Source of the DNA: Proteobacteria bacterium bin106
GTDB lineage: Bacteria > Bdellovibrionota_B > Oligoflexia > Oligoflexales > Bin106
Assembly: GCA_002238945.1 (NCBI GenBank)
Contig: MPNI01000014.1
Location: 1 to 55,882 of the forward strand
Direction of reading: 5' to 3'
DNA: 55,882 bases
The position numbers were made by a program, and so were the translations under genes. This document shows, piece after piece, positions 8,322-17,268 of this stretch. The stretch's first letter is position 1. The number at the start of each line of letters is the position of its first letter. The notes under the pieces were generated by a model. The model was given only the letters and a program-made list of their open reading frames with translations, was not told the DNA's origin and did not search any database.

Positions 8322-9452
8322 TTATTTGTCTACATCTTTTTTATCTGAAGAAGCTTCTTTCACAGCATCAGTCTTTGCCTTTGAATCATCAGGAGACGTA
8401 TCTGATACCGATGTATCTTTGGATGGAGTACCTAGTGACTCTGTAGCAACTGGAAGCTTGCTTTCATCCTTAGTAGCTCCATCATCCTTAGTAGCTCCAT
8501 CACTATCCACTTGAGTGGTCTGATGGAACTTACTAAGAGCTCGAGAATAGGCTGAATCCGAAAGAGCCACATAACCCACATCTTTTACCAACGATGATGA
8601 GTGAGTCAGAAAAAACTCAATAAATACCTTCACCTCAGCACGTTTGGCTGACTGTTTTGAAACATAGATATAAACAGGCCGAGATAAATAATACGATCCT
8701 GCAGCAATAGTCTCTATACTCGGTAACACACCTTCTTTACCCTCTTCTTGAATCTTGACTGCCTTAAGCTTAGCCTTGTTTTCTTCGTAATAAGCAAAAC
8801 CAAAATAGCCCAGTGCATCCTTATCTCCTGCCACTCCCTTCACCAAAACACTATCATCTTCTGATGCTGTGTAATCACTGCGAGAAGCCCGTGACTTGCC
8901 ATTAACACGCTTTGTGAAGTAATCAAATGTCCCAGAGTCTGCACCAGGAGCATAGAGCTTGATCTTACGCTTAGGCCAACTGGCATCAATATCTGACCAT
9001 AACTTCACCGCACTGTTAGGCTGCCAAATACTCTTTAACTGAGCCGTCGTCAAACTCTTCAACCAATCATTCTTAGGATGAACAACCACGGATATACCAT
9101 CATAAGCTACCGGTAAATCGATATACGCAATTTTGTTGGATTTTGCCGTAGCCAACTCATTGTCTTTAATGGGACGAGAAGCATTATTGATATCTATCTC
9201 ACCTTTGATAAATTTCTTAAAACCACCACCAGTACCTGAAACACCAATGGTCACCTTAACTTTTTTATACTTCTGCTGAAACTCCTCTGCCACTGCCTCA
9301 GCAATAGGATAAACCGTTGACGAGCCATCAATCTTAATACGCCCATCAAGCTTTGAGGCATCATCACCATATGCATAAGCACCACCTGTAAAAATCAAAC
9401 TTGCCATACCAGCGACAATAGATAACATGGCAACTAACACAGCTCGGTACAT
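8322..9452 (-). CDS. pstS: Periplasmic phosphate-binding protein PstS
   Basis: PstS captures phosphate in the periplasm and delivers it to PstCA. The preferred start is the second of two adjacent ATGs, at 9452, with CGGAGAG five bases upstream; a GTG eight codons earlier (9476) would bury this site. The signal peptide ends in GGAYAYG. Phosphate-binding signatures are clear: IDGSSTVYPIAEAVAEEF, GVSGTGGGFKKF, INNASRPIKD and the later GADSGTFDYFTKR. The roughly 60 C-terminal residues are an added Asp/Ser/Thr/Lys-rich low-complexity tail containing a 15-bp in-frame duplication (DGATKDDGATKD). Such a tail is not usual in PstS and might tether or space the protein. Confidence 0.95.
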   Translation of the reverse strand: MYRAVLVAMLSIVAGMASLIFTGGAYAYGDDASKLDGRIKIDGSSTVYPIAEAVAEEFQQKYKKVKVTIGVSGTGGGFKKFIKGEIDINNASRPIKDNELATAKSNKIAYIDLPVAYDGISVVVHPKNDWLKSLTTAQLKSIWQPNSAVKLWSDIDASWPKRKIKLYAPGADSGTFDYFTKRVNGKSRASRSDYTASEDDSVLVKGVAGDKDALGYFGFAYYEENKAKLKAVKIQEEGKEGVLPSIETIAAGSYYLSRPVYIYVSKQSAKRAEVKVFIEFFLTHSSSLVKDVGYVALSDSAYSRALSKFHQTTQVDSDGATKDDGATKDESKLPVATESLGTPSKDTSVSDTSPDDSKAKTDAVKEASSDKKDVDK

Positions 9453-9621
9453 CATCTCTCCGTATTGCTTACACACAAAATGTTTCCTTTTTTACCACCA
9501 ATTTTTTTTTACCACCAATTTCTTACCACAGCTAGCTAGCAGAACAGATACCTCATATATAGTTTATCGATATATCCTATGTATGTATCTCTATGACTAG
9601 CTAACATTCAAACGCGTTCCA

Positions 9622-9651
9622 GTTACCACCCAGCTAGTTACCACCCAGCTA
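9622..9651. repeat. Tandem repeat, 15-bp unit, two copies
   Basis: GTTACCACCCAGCTA occurs twice head to tail in the pstS-phoB control region and runs into GCTAG. Confidence 0.95.
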
Positions 9652-9923
9652 GCTAGACATCTCTATTTATAGAGATTTTGAATCATATACTATGTATATT
9701 CCAGTGAAAATATATAAATATCTCATAAAAAAAGTTCTTATTATGATCTACGATCTATGAGTCTCTTAGATTATCTTTTCTTTACGTTTAGCTCTTCTTA
9801 CTATGTTTAACTCTTCTTATTATGTTTAGCGCCCTTCTTATCCTTTTGGGTCGTCTATGGCTGTGATAGATGATGATGTAAATATGTTATCCTCGTGCTT
9901 ACAGCGCTAGGAAAGATAGCAGC

Positions 9924-9949
9924 ACAAAGATAGCATACAAAGATAGCAT
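9924..9949. repeat. Tandem repeat, 13-bp unit, two copies
   Basis: ACAAAGATAGCAT occurs twice head to tail about 40 bases upstream of the phoB start, so it probably lies in the phoB leader or promoter. Confidence 0.95.
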
Positions 9950-9990
9950 ACAACAGCCACCATGATAACTCCTGTAGTAAGGTATATACA

Positions 9991-10719
9991 ATGAATCAAG
10001 AAAACTCTACAGCCCAAATTCTTGTGATCGAAGATGAACCAGATATCCAAGAACTGCTCGAATACAACCTTAAACGTGCAGGATACACTGTTTTACTCGC
10101 CTCTGATGGCCAGAGTGGGTTATCTTTAGCTCAAAAACATATCCCCGATCTGATCTTGCTGGATCTCATGCTACCTGAAATAGATGGATTTTCCATTTGC
10201 AAAACCCTACGTGAACAAGCCAAAACCCGTCATATACCCGTGATTATCATCACCGCTAAAAGTGAAGAGTCTGACACCATCCATGGACTGGATCTTGGTG
10301 CGGATGATTATGTGGTTAAGCCTTTTAAAACCCAAGAACTACTGGCCCGCATCAAAGCTCATCTCAGACGTTATGAACTCTACAGGAGTGCTGCCACAAA
10401 ACCATCGTCTTTTAACCAAGAAAACTACAACTTCGGCCCCTTAACCCTCGATCGCCAAAAACATATTATATTCTTAAACAAACAACCCCTTATCCTCACT
10501 CTATCGGAATTCAAGCTGCTCGCAGCTCTGATCACATCACCAGGACAGGTTTTTTCGCGTCTCGAGTTGATCAGTCATATTGCTGACAAAAACGTTCATC
10601 TTGTGGAACGCAATATCGATGTACACATTCTGGCTATCCGAAAAAAGCTAGGAGAGCATGCCCATATCATTCAAACCATTCGAGGAGTGGGATATAAATG
10701 CAACGATTTAGCGTTTTAA
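9991..10719 (+). CDS. phoB: Phosphate regulon response regulator PhoB
   Basis: PhoB is the DNA-binding regulator activated by PhoR when phosphate is scarce. The 242-residue protein has a receiver domain with acidic residues E14/D15, phospho-acceptor D58 (LLDLMLPEIDG), the Thr in IIITAK and the Lys in YVVKPF. A winged-helix output domain follows (LTLSEFKLLAALITSPGQVFSR, then VDVHI-type and IRKKLGE, IQTIRGVGYK). Length and architecture fit the OmpR/PhoB family. Assignment to PhoB rests on the overlap with a PhoR-type kinase gene and the adjacent pst genes. Confidence 0.95.
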   Translation: MNQENSTAQILVIEDEPDIQELLEYNLKRAGYTVLLASDGQSGLSLAQKHIPDLILLDLMLPEIDGFSICKTLREQAKTRHIPVIIITAKSEESDTIHGLDLGADDYVVKPFKTQELLARIKAHLRRYELYRSAATKPSSFNQENYNFGPLTLDRQKHIIFLNKQPLILTLSEFKLLAALITSPGQVFSRLELISHIADKNVHLVERNIDVHILAIRKKLGEHAHIIQTIRGVGYKCNDLAF

Positions 10720-12518
10720 AATCACGTTATTTTCAAAGGCTCTACCTAACTTTTCTAGCTTTTTTTCTCGTGGTAGGAACATGTATTATCCTCTTTGTCA
10801 ACACCACTTTAGATACATCCATCAAAGAGCGCGAACTCAGTAACATGAAAGAGAAACTCTCTCTTCTCGAGCCACTGGCAACACAGATCTTTGCTAGTAC
10901 CGATTATTCAGATGCTGAAATCATTTTTTCTAACACCTACAAATTCACAAAAATCCGTTTTACTCTCCTAGTACCACGAGGAGAGATCATAGCTGATTCC
11001 CACTCACTACCTGACACCACCGTTAATGGTTGGATATTGCCTGAAGTCACACAAGCCACAGAGCATGGCTGGGGTGTGACGGAACGGGTTGTGGATATTT
11101 TTGCTGAAAAAGCCCTCATCGTAGCTTTAGCTGTACGTCATCAAGATACAGTCACCGGCGTGATACGCGCAGAGTTGCCTCTTTCCACCATCAAAAATCT
11201 CTCCCTAGAAGTTCAAGAAACCGTGATTTGGATTGCTTTTATCAGTGCCTTACTGGCTTTCTGTTTTGGCTTCTTTATCACCCGTTCCTATGCTGAACCC
11301 ATCTCCCAGATGGCTGATGTCTGCCAAGCCCTTCAAGCTGGAGATTATAGCCGTAAAGTCACCATGATTCCTCAAGATGAAATCGGCCAACTAGCCAACA
11401 CTCTCAACAACTTATCAGAAAACATCCTCGAAAAAATCTCATCACTATCCCTAGAACGCGCTCAATTAAAAAGCATGTTAGCTTGTATGCAAGAAGGAAT
11501 CATCTCTGTCTCCGATACCAAGACCATCCTCTTTTGTAACCTAGCTGCCTACAATCATCTTTCTTGCAACCCTGAAGATGATCTACGCGGTAAAGATATC
11601 ACACACATTCCATCCCTCAGTACTCTTGCAGCTATTTATGAACGCGTGATCGGTGAAAAACACTTCAAAATCAAAGAATTCACCCAAAAAAGCCAAGATG
11701 GTGAAGATAAACATCTCAAAGTTTATGCCACATTTTACCAATCCCAGATTGATGAACCCCTCAAAGATAGTGCTTCTCAAAGTGGCGTGATGATCGTGAT
11801 CAATAACCACACCGAAATCAAAAAACTCCAACAGATGCGCCGCGACTTTTTTGCTCATGTGTCCCATGAACTCAAAACCCCTTTAACCTCTATTCAAGGA
11901 TACATCGACACCCTTCTCGATGGCGCAGCTGAAGATAGTCCAGCTATACGCCAACGTTTCCTCCATAAAATCCACAGCAATACCCAACGCCTCAGATCAT
12001 TGGTGATGGATCTACTGGCCCTCTCTCGCATCGATAGCAAAACCCATACCCTCAACCTCAGACCCTTGCAATGGTTACCGGTTGTTCAAAAGGTCATTGA
12101 AGAACGAGAAAACGAATCCCATAAACGCCGTATCCACATTCACATCGAAAAAAAACACTCCCATGAACTTGTCATCGCTGATCATGAAAGCATGTTCACC
12201 ATCCTCGATAACCTGCTCAGTAATGCCATCCGTTACTCCCCAGAAAACAGCAGCATCATCATCTCATTTCAAAAGATCAAAGGCTATATTGAGATACACG
12301 TACAAGATAACGGAGTAGGTATTGCCGCACGTCACCTCCCCCATATTTTTGATCGATTCTACAGAGTGGATAAAGCACGCAGCCGCAAAGAAGGTGGAAC
12401 AGGCTTAGGATTATCCATTGTCCATTTACTTGCCAAAAAACTTGGCGGCCATGTGAGAGCTATAAGCAAACACCACCACGGATCTACTTTTATAGTCACG
12501 CTACCGCGTGCCTTCTAA
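10698..12518 (+). CDS. phoR: Phosphate regulon sensor histidine kinase PhoR
   Basis: This membrane kinase should phosphorylate PhoB. It starts inside phoB (22-base overlap), which implies coupled translation. Domains in order in the 606 residues: membrane segment about 15-35; periplasmic region about 36-173; membrane segment about 175-197; HAMP about 198-245; PAS about 255-370; HisKA with phospho-acceptor H390 in HVSHELKTPL; and a catalytic domain with N box DNLLSNAIRYSP, G1 DNGVGI, F box FDRFYRVD and G2 GGTGLGLS. The large periplasmic domain makes it longer than E. coli PhoR (about 430) and more like Gram-positive or deltaproteobacterial PhoR. Confidence 0.93.
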   Translation: MQRFSVLKSRYFQRLYLTFLAFFLVVGTCIILFVNTTLDTSIKERELSNMKEKLSLLEPLATQIFASTDYSDAEIIFSNTYKFTKIRFTLLVPRGEIIADSHSLPDTTVNGWILPEVTQATEHGWGVTERVVDIFAEKALIVALAVRHQDTVTGVIRAELPLSTIKNLSLEVQETVIWIAFISALLAFCFGFFITRSYAEPISQMADVCQALQAGDYSRKVTMIPQDEIGQLANTLNNLSENILEKISSLSLERAQLKSMLACMQEGIISVSDTKTILFCNLAAYNHLSCNPEDDLRGKDITHIPSLSTLAAIYERVIGEKHFKIKEFTQKSQDGEDKHLKVYATFYQSQIDEPLKDSASQSGVMIVINNHTEIKKLQQMRRDFFAHVSHELKTPLTSIQGYIDTLLDGAAEDSPAIRQRFLHKIHSNTQRLRSLVMDLLALSRIDSKTHTLNLRPLQWLPVVQKVIEERENESHKRRIHIHIEKKHSHELVIADHESMFTILDNLLSNAIRYSPENSSIIISFQKIKGYIEIHVQDNGVGIAARHLPHIFDRFYRVDKARSRKEGGTGLGLSIVHLLAKKLGGHVRAISKHHHGSTFIVTLPRAF

Positions 12519-12693
12519 CTCAAAAGCCTAACCTGACTTCACGCCACCCCTTATGACCTCTTATAATGATCACTAACCTACTCGTTAAGCTCTGTAGTGC
12601 GGCTTTATTTTCATCGCCACAATATGACGATCTCTGCCAAGATTTTTTATAATCAAGATCAACTACCTACCTACTGTTGTTGAGGACCTAACC

Positions 12694-14442
12694 TTGAACT
12701 CATTGTTTTTACATACTCGCAAAATAAGCCACTGCAAAGCAAGCAAGCTCAAAGCACGTTGCTCATTTCACCATGGCAAGATACGGACGATGATAGGCTT
12801 GCAACAACGTTCTTTTTGTTTGCTTGCTTTATCTTTCTTGTTTTCTCTATGCTTTTCTTTTCTCTGTGCTGATGCCATCTTTTGGCAAACAGCACAAGCC
12901 ATGAGCTTAGATGAACTGGATAACCTATCTAGCCGTTTTGAAGTACAACAATCCATCCTTTTGCCTTACAACTTACGCAACAAAAAAAACATCAAAGAGA
13001 TCCTCTATGGCAACTCTCAAATGGGCTACTATGTGTCACAGAATTGGAGTGTCTCTGCAGGAACGCTCACACTCTTGTTTACACCACCCACCTATCATTA
13101 CCCTATTTTTATCAAAGCCGTGAGTCGACAAGGAACAACCACCCAACTCATGACCTACAACGCCAAATCTCCTGTGCCTGCTATCTTTAAACGCATAACA
13201 TTTCAACTGAGCAAAGGACCTCTCAGTGAGCCTTTTTACTTGATTAACGGGGCTCTGCCACGCCGTATCCTCCACGATCCTTCTTTTTCAAGCCTTGATC
13301 CAGAACTCTTTCGCAAAAATCACCACCGTTTCACATTTATTGTGGTGATCAATCGCTTTGGAGAAATTGTCTGGCTGCACGTACCTATTATCGGTGATGC
13401 ACTTTTTTCGAGTTATCTTTCTGCAAAAAAAGTAGGTGATGGATTTTATGGCATGATGTTTGGCAAACATTCCGGCTACTTTGAAATCGTGAGACATAAC
13501 GGCATCGTTGAACGACGTTTCTCTTCTAAAGATGCACAAACCCCTTTTGTGATGCATCACGACTTTGAAACCATCGCCTCTAAAAAACTCTATGCCGTTG
13601 GCAATGAAGTCAAAAATATGCACACCTACACCAAGTCTTCAAAAGATAAAAACACCACCTTTGTCACCGACACCATTATCGGTATCGATTTACTCAACCA
13701 ATCAAGTCGCAAACTCTTAGGTTTTGACAAGTATTTTCACCCAGGCATCACCCCCTACACCACCGGTGATGCACCAGATGATAAAAAATTTGTTCTCTGG
13801 GGCCAGCCCAAAGCTGATGTGGACTTCCTTCATATCAACGCCGTGGATTACGTACCTAAAAAAGGAGTCCTCGTGAGTTTTCGTAATATCTCTAAAGTGG
13901 GCATGATCGACAATTCCTTTGATAAACTGCTCTGGACTCTCGGATCTGAAAAAGAAGACACGTACTATATCAGCAGCAAAGCCCATCAGTTCCACCACCA
14001 ACACACCCCTATCATGCTCTCAGATAACTCTCTTTTATTATTTGATAACGCTATCACCACCAAAGAATCTCGAGTGGTAAAATATCAATTGAATCGTAAA
14101 AAAGGCAGAGCTCATATGACATGGGAATTCAAACCAACACCACAACTTTTTTCAAAAGATAGAAGCTCTGTCTATGTGCTATCCAATAACAATTATGGCA
14201 TCTATTTTGTCAATCCTCGTAAAAAAAACCAAAAAGTCTCATCCATTCCTAACAAAGATATCTACATAGAAGTTAACCCACGTAACAACCAAGAAGTGGG
14301 ACGGATGGAAATCACCTTCCCAGTAGCCTCTCCAGGCTACCGCATGCTGCCACTTGAAACCATGAGCAATGATCATCCATACCAAGGAGCACCCATCAAA
14401 CAATCATGGCACAACACCCAACAAACACCCAAAGCTCAATAA
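12694..14442 (+). CDS. Exported arylsulfotransferase-type (ASST) beta-propeller protein
   Basis: ASST enzymes move sulfate between phenolic donors and acceptors in the periplasm through a sulfated His. The active-site residues I recall from the E. coli enzyme (H252, H356, R374, H436) have counterparts here: H288/H289 in VMHHDFE, H380 in FLHINAVDYV, R397 in VSFRNI and H437 in HHQHTPIM followed by LLLFDN. It should therefore be catalytically competent, although the true donor and acceptor are unknown. The start is a TTG with GAGGA seven bases upstream; an ATG at 12790 would give a shorter, more standard signal peptide. The mature protein begins after AQA. It is the first gene of a cluster downstream of phoR with a polyphosphate polymerase domain and a DUF4956 protein. 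Confidence 0.8.
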   Translation: MNSLFLHTRKISHCKASKLKARCSFHHGKIRTMIGLQQRSFCLLALSFLFSLCFSFLCADAIFWQTAQAMSLDELDNLSSRFEVQQSILLPYNLRNKKNIKEILYGNSQMGYYVSQNWSVSAGTLTLLFTPPTYHYPIFIKAVSRQGTTTQLMTYNAKSPVPAIFKRITFQLSKGPLSEPFYLINGALPRRILHDPSFSSLDPELFRKNHHRFTFIVVINRFGEIVWLHVPIIGDALFSSYLSAKKVGDGFYGMMFGKHSGYFEIVRHNGIVERRFSSKDAQTPFVMHHDFETIASKKLYAVGNEVKNMHTYTKSSKDKNTTFVTDTIIGIDLLNQSSRKLLGFDKYFHPGITPYTTGDAPDDKKFVLWGQPKADVDFLHINAVDYVPKKGVLVSFRNISKVGMIDNSFDKLLWTLGSEKEDTYYISSKAHQFHHQHTPIMLSDNSLLLFDNAITTKESRVVKYQLNRKKGRAHMTWEFKPTPQLFSKDRSSVYVLSNNNYGIYFVNPRKKNQKVSSIPNKDIYIEVNPRNNQEVGRMEITFPVASPGYRMLPLETMSNDHPYQGAPIKQSWHNTQQTPKAQ

Positions 14443-15716
14443 ATATCACAGACATTCTTATGATCACACAACCAACCACCACCTATGTTTTGCTAACCAA
14501 GATACCCACACGTATCAAGCCCATTTCATACCAACATACCCATGTCATATACTATGTGACATTCTGTATATATATTGCTCTTATCTCTTTTTCTATAACT
14601 GCATTACCACAAAAAGCTCATGCCATATTGCTTTCTGATATTGCTTATCATTCTTTTAAAAAAGACCTCCAAGATCATAAAAAACTCTACGAAGTTCTTT
14701 TAAATTCTTACGAAAAATCCTTTACCTCAGTACAGATTCATTACAAAAATCATACCTACAATATACCTTACAAAAAACACTCTTCTTCTCGCCTATCTCT
14801 AAAACTTCCTATTTTTTTTACCAAAAAAGATGCTCCTAAAGAAACCATCAAAATCATCGGCATCAACCAAAACAAACAAAGAATTTGGCAAAGACAGATT
14901 CTTCACCCAAGTATAGATACATCTTTGCTATCACCTCTAAGAGTTATTGAGCCTTTTCAAACCTTTAGGGGTCATATGGTATTTGCTGATGCCATTGAAC
15001 GCCTAAGCCAGTACTTTGTAGAACCACAAGGCCAAGAAAACATCACTTTCATCCGCGCTGTAGATCATCAACTCCACACCGTTTTTATCCGTTTTATTGA
15101 AGATTTATCCACAAAAAAACCTATTTTTGAAGCCATTGGAGTTTATGCAAACTTTGAAAATCTTTACTATTTTACAAAAAAATATGCCGCACAACTCTCA
15201 CTAACAAACACAAAGAAAACACACTTTGATATAGATATCTCCTGTCCTAATCGTCTATCACTTACACCACAAAACCAAGATACTGCTGGCAATGAAAACA
15301 ATAAAAATAATGAAGAAAAACAGCTCTTTTACACCATAAGAAAAACTGACAACCAGCTTGAGCTGCAGTTCTATGCTGATAGTTGTGAGCCTGCATCTAG
15401 TAAACTAAAGACAACACACTTCATCAAACTACCTCACTCTCTTAAAGATCAGCTTAAAGAGCTCTCTATTTCAGCTTATAGCTTAGAAAAAGCACTGCAT
15501 CAAGATGAGGTGTATTATCTGATACTTCTTAAAACCCAACCTGAACACAACTTTGTGCAAAAACATATCTCCGATGATTTTGCTCTTGTACTTACCAAAC
15601 ATTTTATTGTGGATGGGGTGATAGCTATGAAAAATCGCTATTACTCTCCTCGAAAAAATATCGCCTACTTTCACCAATTTCATGAATTTCTTAACTATTA
15701 CAGCACACCCCTTTAA
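14406..15716 (+). CDS. Exported protein of unknown function in the polyphosphate/ASST cluster
   Basis: This protein of up to 436 residues overlaps the end of the ASST gene by 37 bases if the ATG at 14406 is used; the ATG at 14460 avoids the overlap, and neither has a clear ribosome site. A hydrophobic segment (YYVTFCIYIALISFSITAL) ends near LPQKAHA, a plausible signal peptidase site. The mature part is basic and Lys/His/Tyr-rich, with short hydrophobic strands suggesting a beta-rich fold. One central stretch (NENNKNNEEK) is low-complexity. I recognise no family. Tight packing with the ASST and VTC genes implies a shared pathway. Confidence 0.75.
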   Translation: MAQHPTNTQSSINITDILMITQPTTTYVLLTKIPTRIKPISYQHTHVIYYVTFCIYIALISFSITALPQKAHAILLSDIAYHSFKKDLQDHKKLYEVLLNSYEKSFTSVQIHYKNHTYNIPYKKHSSSRLSLKLPIFFTKKDAPKETIKIIGINQNKQRIWQRQILHPSIDTSLLSPLRVIEPFQTFRGHMVFADAIERLSQYFVEPQGQENITFIRAVDHQLHTVFIRFIEDLSTKKPIFEAIGVYANFENLYYFTKKYAAQLSLTNTKKTHFDIDISCPNRLSLTPQNQDTAGNENNKNNEEKQLFYTIRKTDNQLELQFYADSCEPASSKLKTTHFIKLPHSLKDQLKELSISAYSLEKALHQDEVYYLILLKTQPEHNFVQKHISDDFALVLTKHFIVDGVIAMKNRYYSPRKNIAYFHQFHEFLNYYSTPL

Positions 15717-15756
15717 AAAACAGAAGACAGAAAAGAAAAAAAGAAAAGAGAAGATC

Positions 15757-16458
15757 ATGCGTGTGGAATACAAATACTTGGTAACACAACAACGAGCCAT
15801 GGAATTAGAAGATATCTTTCATCATATTCTGATACAAGATAGGCACTCTTTGAACAGTGCCTATTATGTCTCCTCTGTATACTATGACACTAAGGACTTA
15901 AGTTATTACCATGAAAAAATAGAAGGGGAATTCTTACATAGAAAAGCTCGACTCAGAACCTATTACTCTTCAGGCAAGAAAGGAGATAGCTATTTTGAAG
16001 TCAAGTATAAATATCATGATGATGGCTATAAACAGCGGATCAAAATAGACAAAAAAATGGCACAAACATCATTACTGCAACTAGGCCATGAAATGCAATC
16101 ACACTATCCACAAATCACCTATATTCTTGGCAATGAGCCGATTTTTCCCATATGCCATGTGGGCTATAGACGCCAAGCTTATTACCTCAACATTCATCAA
16201 CACACAGTGCGCATCAATATTGACTCTCATATCTGCTTACTTTCTGAGAATATGGAAAACAAAGATGATACCGATGACTTTATTTTTCCTAATCATCAAG
16301 CCATTGTAGAGGTTAAAATGCCACATAGAGGATTTTCAGAACATATCTCTGAACTACTGAAAATGATTGGCACACGTAGAGAGACCTTTTCTAAGTATAT
16401 CTCTTGTCTGAATACATTTTACTCTCATTACAAAATGGAGACACCCAGTGAGTTTTGA
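15757..16458 (+). CDS. VTC-domain (polyphosphate polymerase type) protein
   Basis: VTC domains form a tunnel that makes polyphosphate from ATP; bacterial members pair with DUF4956 membrane proteins. The preferred start is the ATG at 15757 after AAGAGAAGATC, because the 25 codons before it are Lys-rich and not domain-like. Features visible in 233 residues: RVEYKYLV at the start, SVYYDT, the basic strand RKARLRTYY, FEVKYKY, KQRIKI, HVGYRRQAYYL, RINIDS and near the end AIVEVKM, placing alternating Lys/Arg and Glu in the tunnel. These are the expected hallmarks. It overlaps the next gene by 11 bases. There is no signal peptide, so it acts in the cytosol or at the inner membrane. Confidence 0.85.
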   Translation: MRVEYKYLVTQQRAMELEDIFHHILIQDRHSLNSAYYVSSVYYDTKDLSYYHEKIEGEFLHRKARLRTYYSSGKKGDSYFEVKYKYHDDGYKQRIKIDKKMAQTSLLQLGHEMQSHYPQITYILGNEPIFPICHVGYRRQAYYLNIHQHTVRINIDSHICLLSENMENKDDTDDFIFPNHQAIVEVKMPHRGFSEHISELLKMIGTRRETFSKYISCLNTFYSHYKMETPSEF

Positions 16459-17155
16459 TTCCATCGTCTCAAGTTTATCTGTAGGGAGCTTTGGTAGTTT
16501 TGGACTACTAGATGTGGTGTTTGCTTTACTATTTCCTGCCATACTTTCCATCGCTGTGGTCTATACCTACCGAAAAATCCAAATACACAATAGCTACTCT
16601 CCAAGTTTTCTATTAGCTCTGTATATGCTTGCAGCACTATCAGGAGGAGTAACATTGTTTATCGGTGATAATATTGCCAGAGCTTTTGGACTCTTAGGAG
16701 CCATGTCTATTATCCGCTTTCGAAACGCTCTCAAAGAACCCATCGATGCTGTGTTTGTTTTATGGACACTTTCTTTAGGGATGGCTTCTGGTGCAGGATA
16801 CTATCTTGCAGCTACCTGCTTTACCGTTATCGTCGCCATCATCGCCTTAGCTGTGAAGTATCTCGGCCTTGCTGACTTCGGCCCGCCTAAATCTATTATC
16901 AAAATCACTATGGACGGGGCTGCAAAAAACCTCTCACTTATAGAAAAAACCATGAACACCTATACCCGAGAATACCGGCTATTACATGAGCTGCATTCCC
17001 CAGAGCAAGGAACTCATACCAAAGTGTATACCTTTTTACCCAAAAAACATCTCAGTGTCCAAGACATCGAATCCAAAATAGCAAGCATATCAGGAGCTCA
17101 CATCACCCATGCCATGTACCGCCCAGACAGACCAGCTGGACGAGTCATAGACTAA
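16448..17155 (+). CDS. DUF4956-type membrane protein, partner of the VTC protein
   Basis: The protein starts at a GTG with GGAG eight bases upstream, inside the end of the VTC gene. About four membrane segments cover residues 20-140 (LDVVFALLFPAILSIAVVY and others). The signature GLLGAMSIIRFRNALKEP, followed by LSLGMASGAGYYL, is the conserved core of DUF4956. A soluble C-terminal domain of about 90 residues follows (beginning IIKITMDG). The family has no proven biochemical role but is regularly found beside VTC-type polyphosphate polymerases, as here. A role in moving or anchoring polyphosphate is inference. Confidence 0.88.
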   Translation: MSFDSIVSSLSVGSFGSFGLLDVVFALLFPAILSIAVVYTYRKIQIHNSYSPSFLLALYMLAALSGGVTLFIGDNIARAFGLLGAMSIIRFRNALKEPIDAVFVLWTLSLGMASGAGYYLAATCFTVIVAIIALAVKYLGLADFGPPKSIIKITMDGAAKNLSLIEKTMNTYTREYRLLHELHSPEQGTHTKVYTFLPKKHLSVQDIESKIASISGAHITHAMYRPDRPAGRVID

Positions 17156-17219
17156 GAATCCTAAGCTTCAAACAAATCACTACCTAAATGACATATCATC
17201 ACCTGTAGCTAGTAACTGA

Positions 17220-17258
17220 ACTGATAGCTTATACTGATAGCTTATACTGATAGCTTAT
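17220..17258. repeat. Tandem repeat, 13-bp unit, three copies
   Basis: ACTGATAGCTTAT occurs three times exactly, ending about ten bases before the ATG of the CYTH-like gene, so it overlaps the likely ribosome-binding region. Confidence 0.95.
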
Positions 17259-17268
17259 AAAGAACACC

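Larger units (their letters stand above)
9453..9990. other. Divergent control region between pstS and phoB, dense in short repeats
   Basis: This region separates pstS (leftward) from phoB (rightward) and should hold both promoters. I found no convincing Pho box with 11-bp spaced CTGTCAT-like half sites. It holds several imperfect tandem duplications: TTACCACCAATTT near 9492-9525, a 15-bp unit at 9622-9651, CTCTTCTTACTATGTTTA followed by a near copy around 9790-9830, and a 13-bp unit at 9924-9949. There is also a short inverted repeat, TCTCTATTTATAGAGA, at 9660-9675, and several GCTAGC motifs. Confidence 0.6.

Noticed and set aside
9453-9990. Pho boxes upstream of pstS and phoB
   Set aside because: No pair of CTGTCAT-like half sites with 11-bp spacing was found; the direct repeats present have other periods and sequences.
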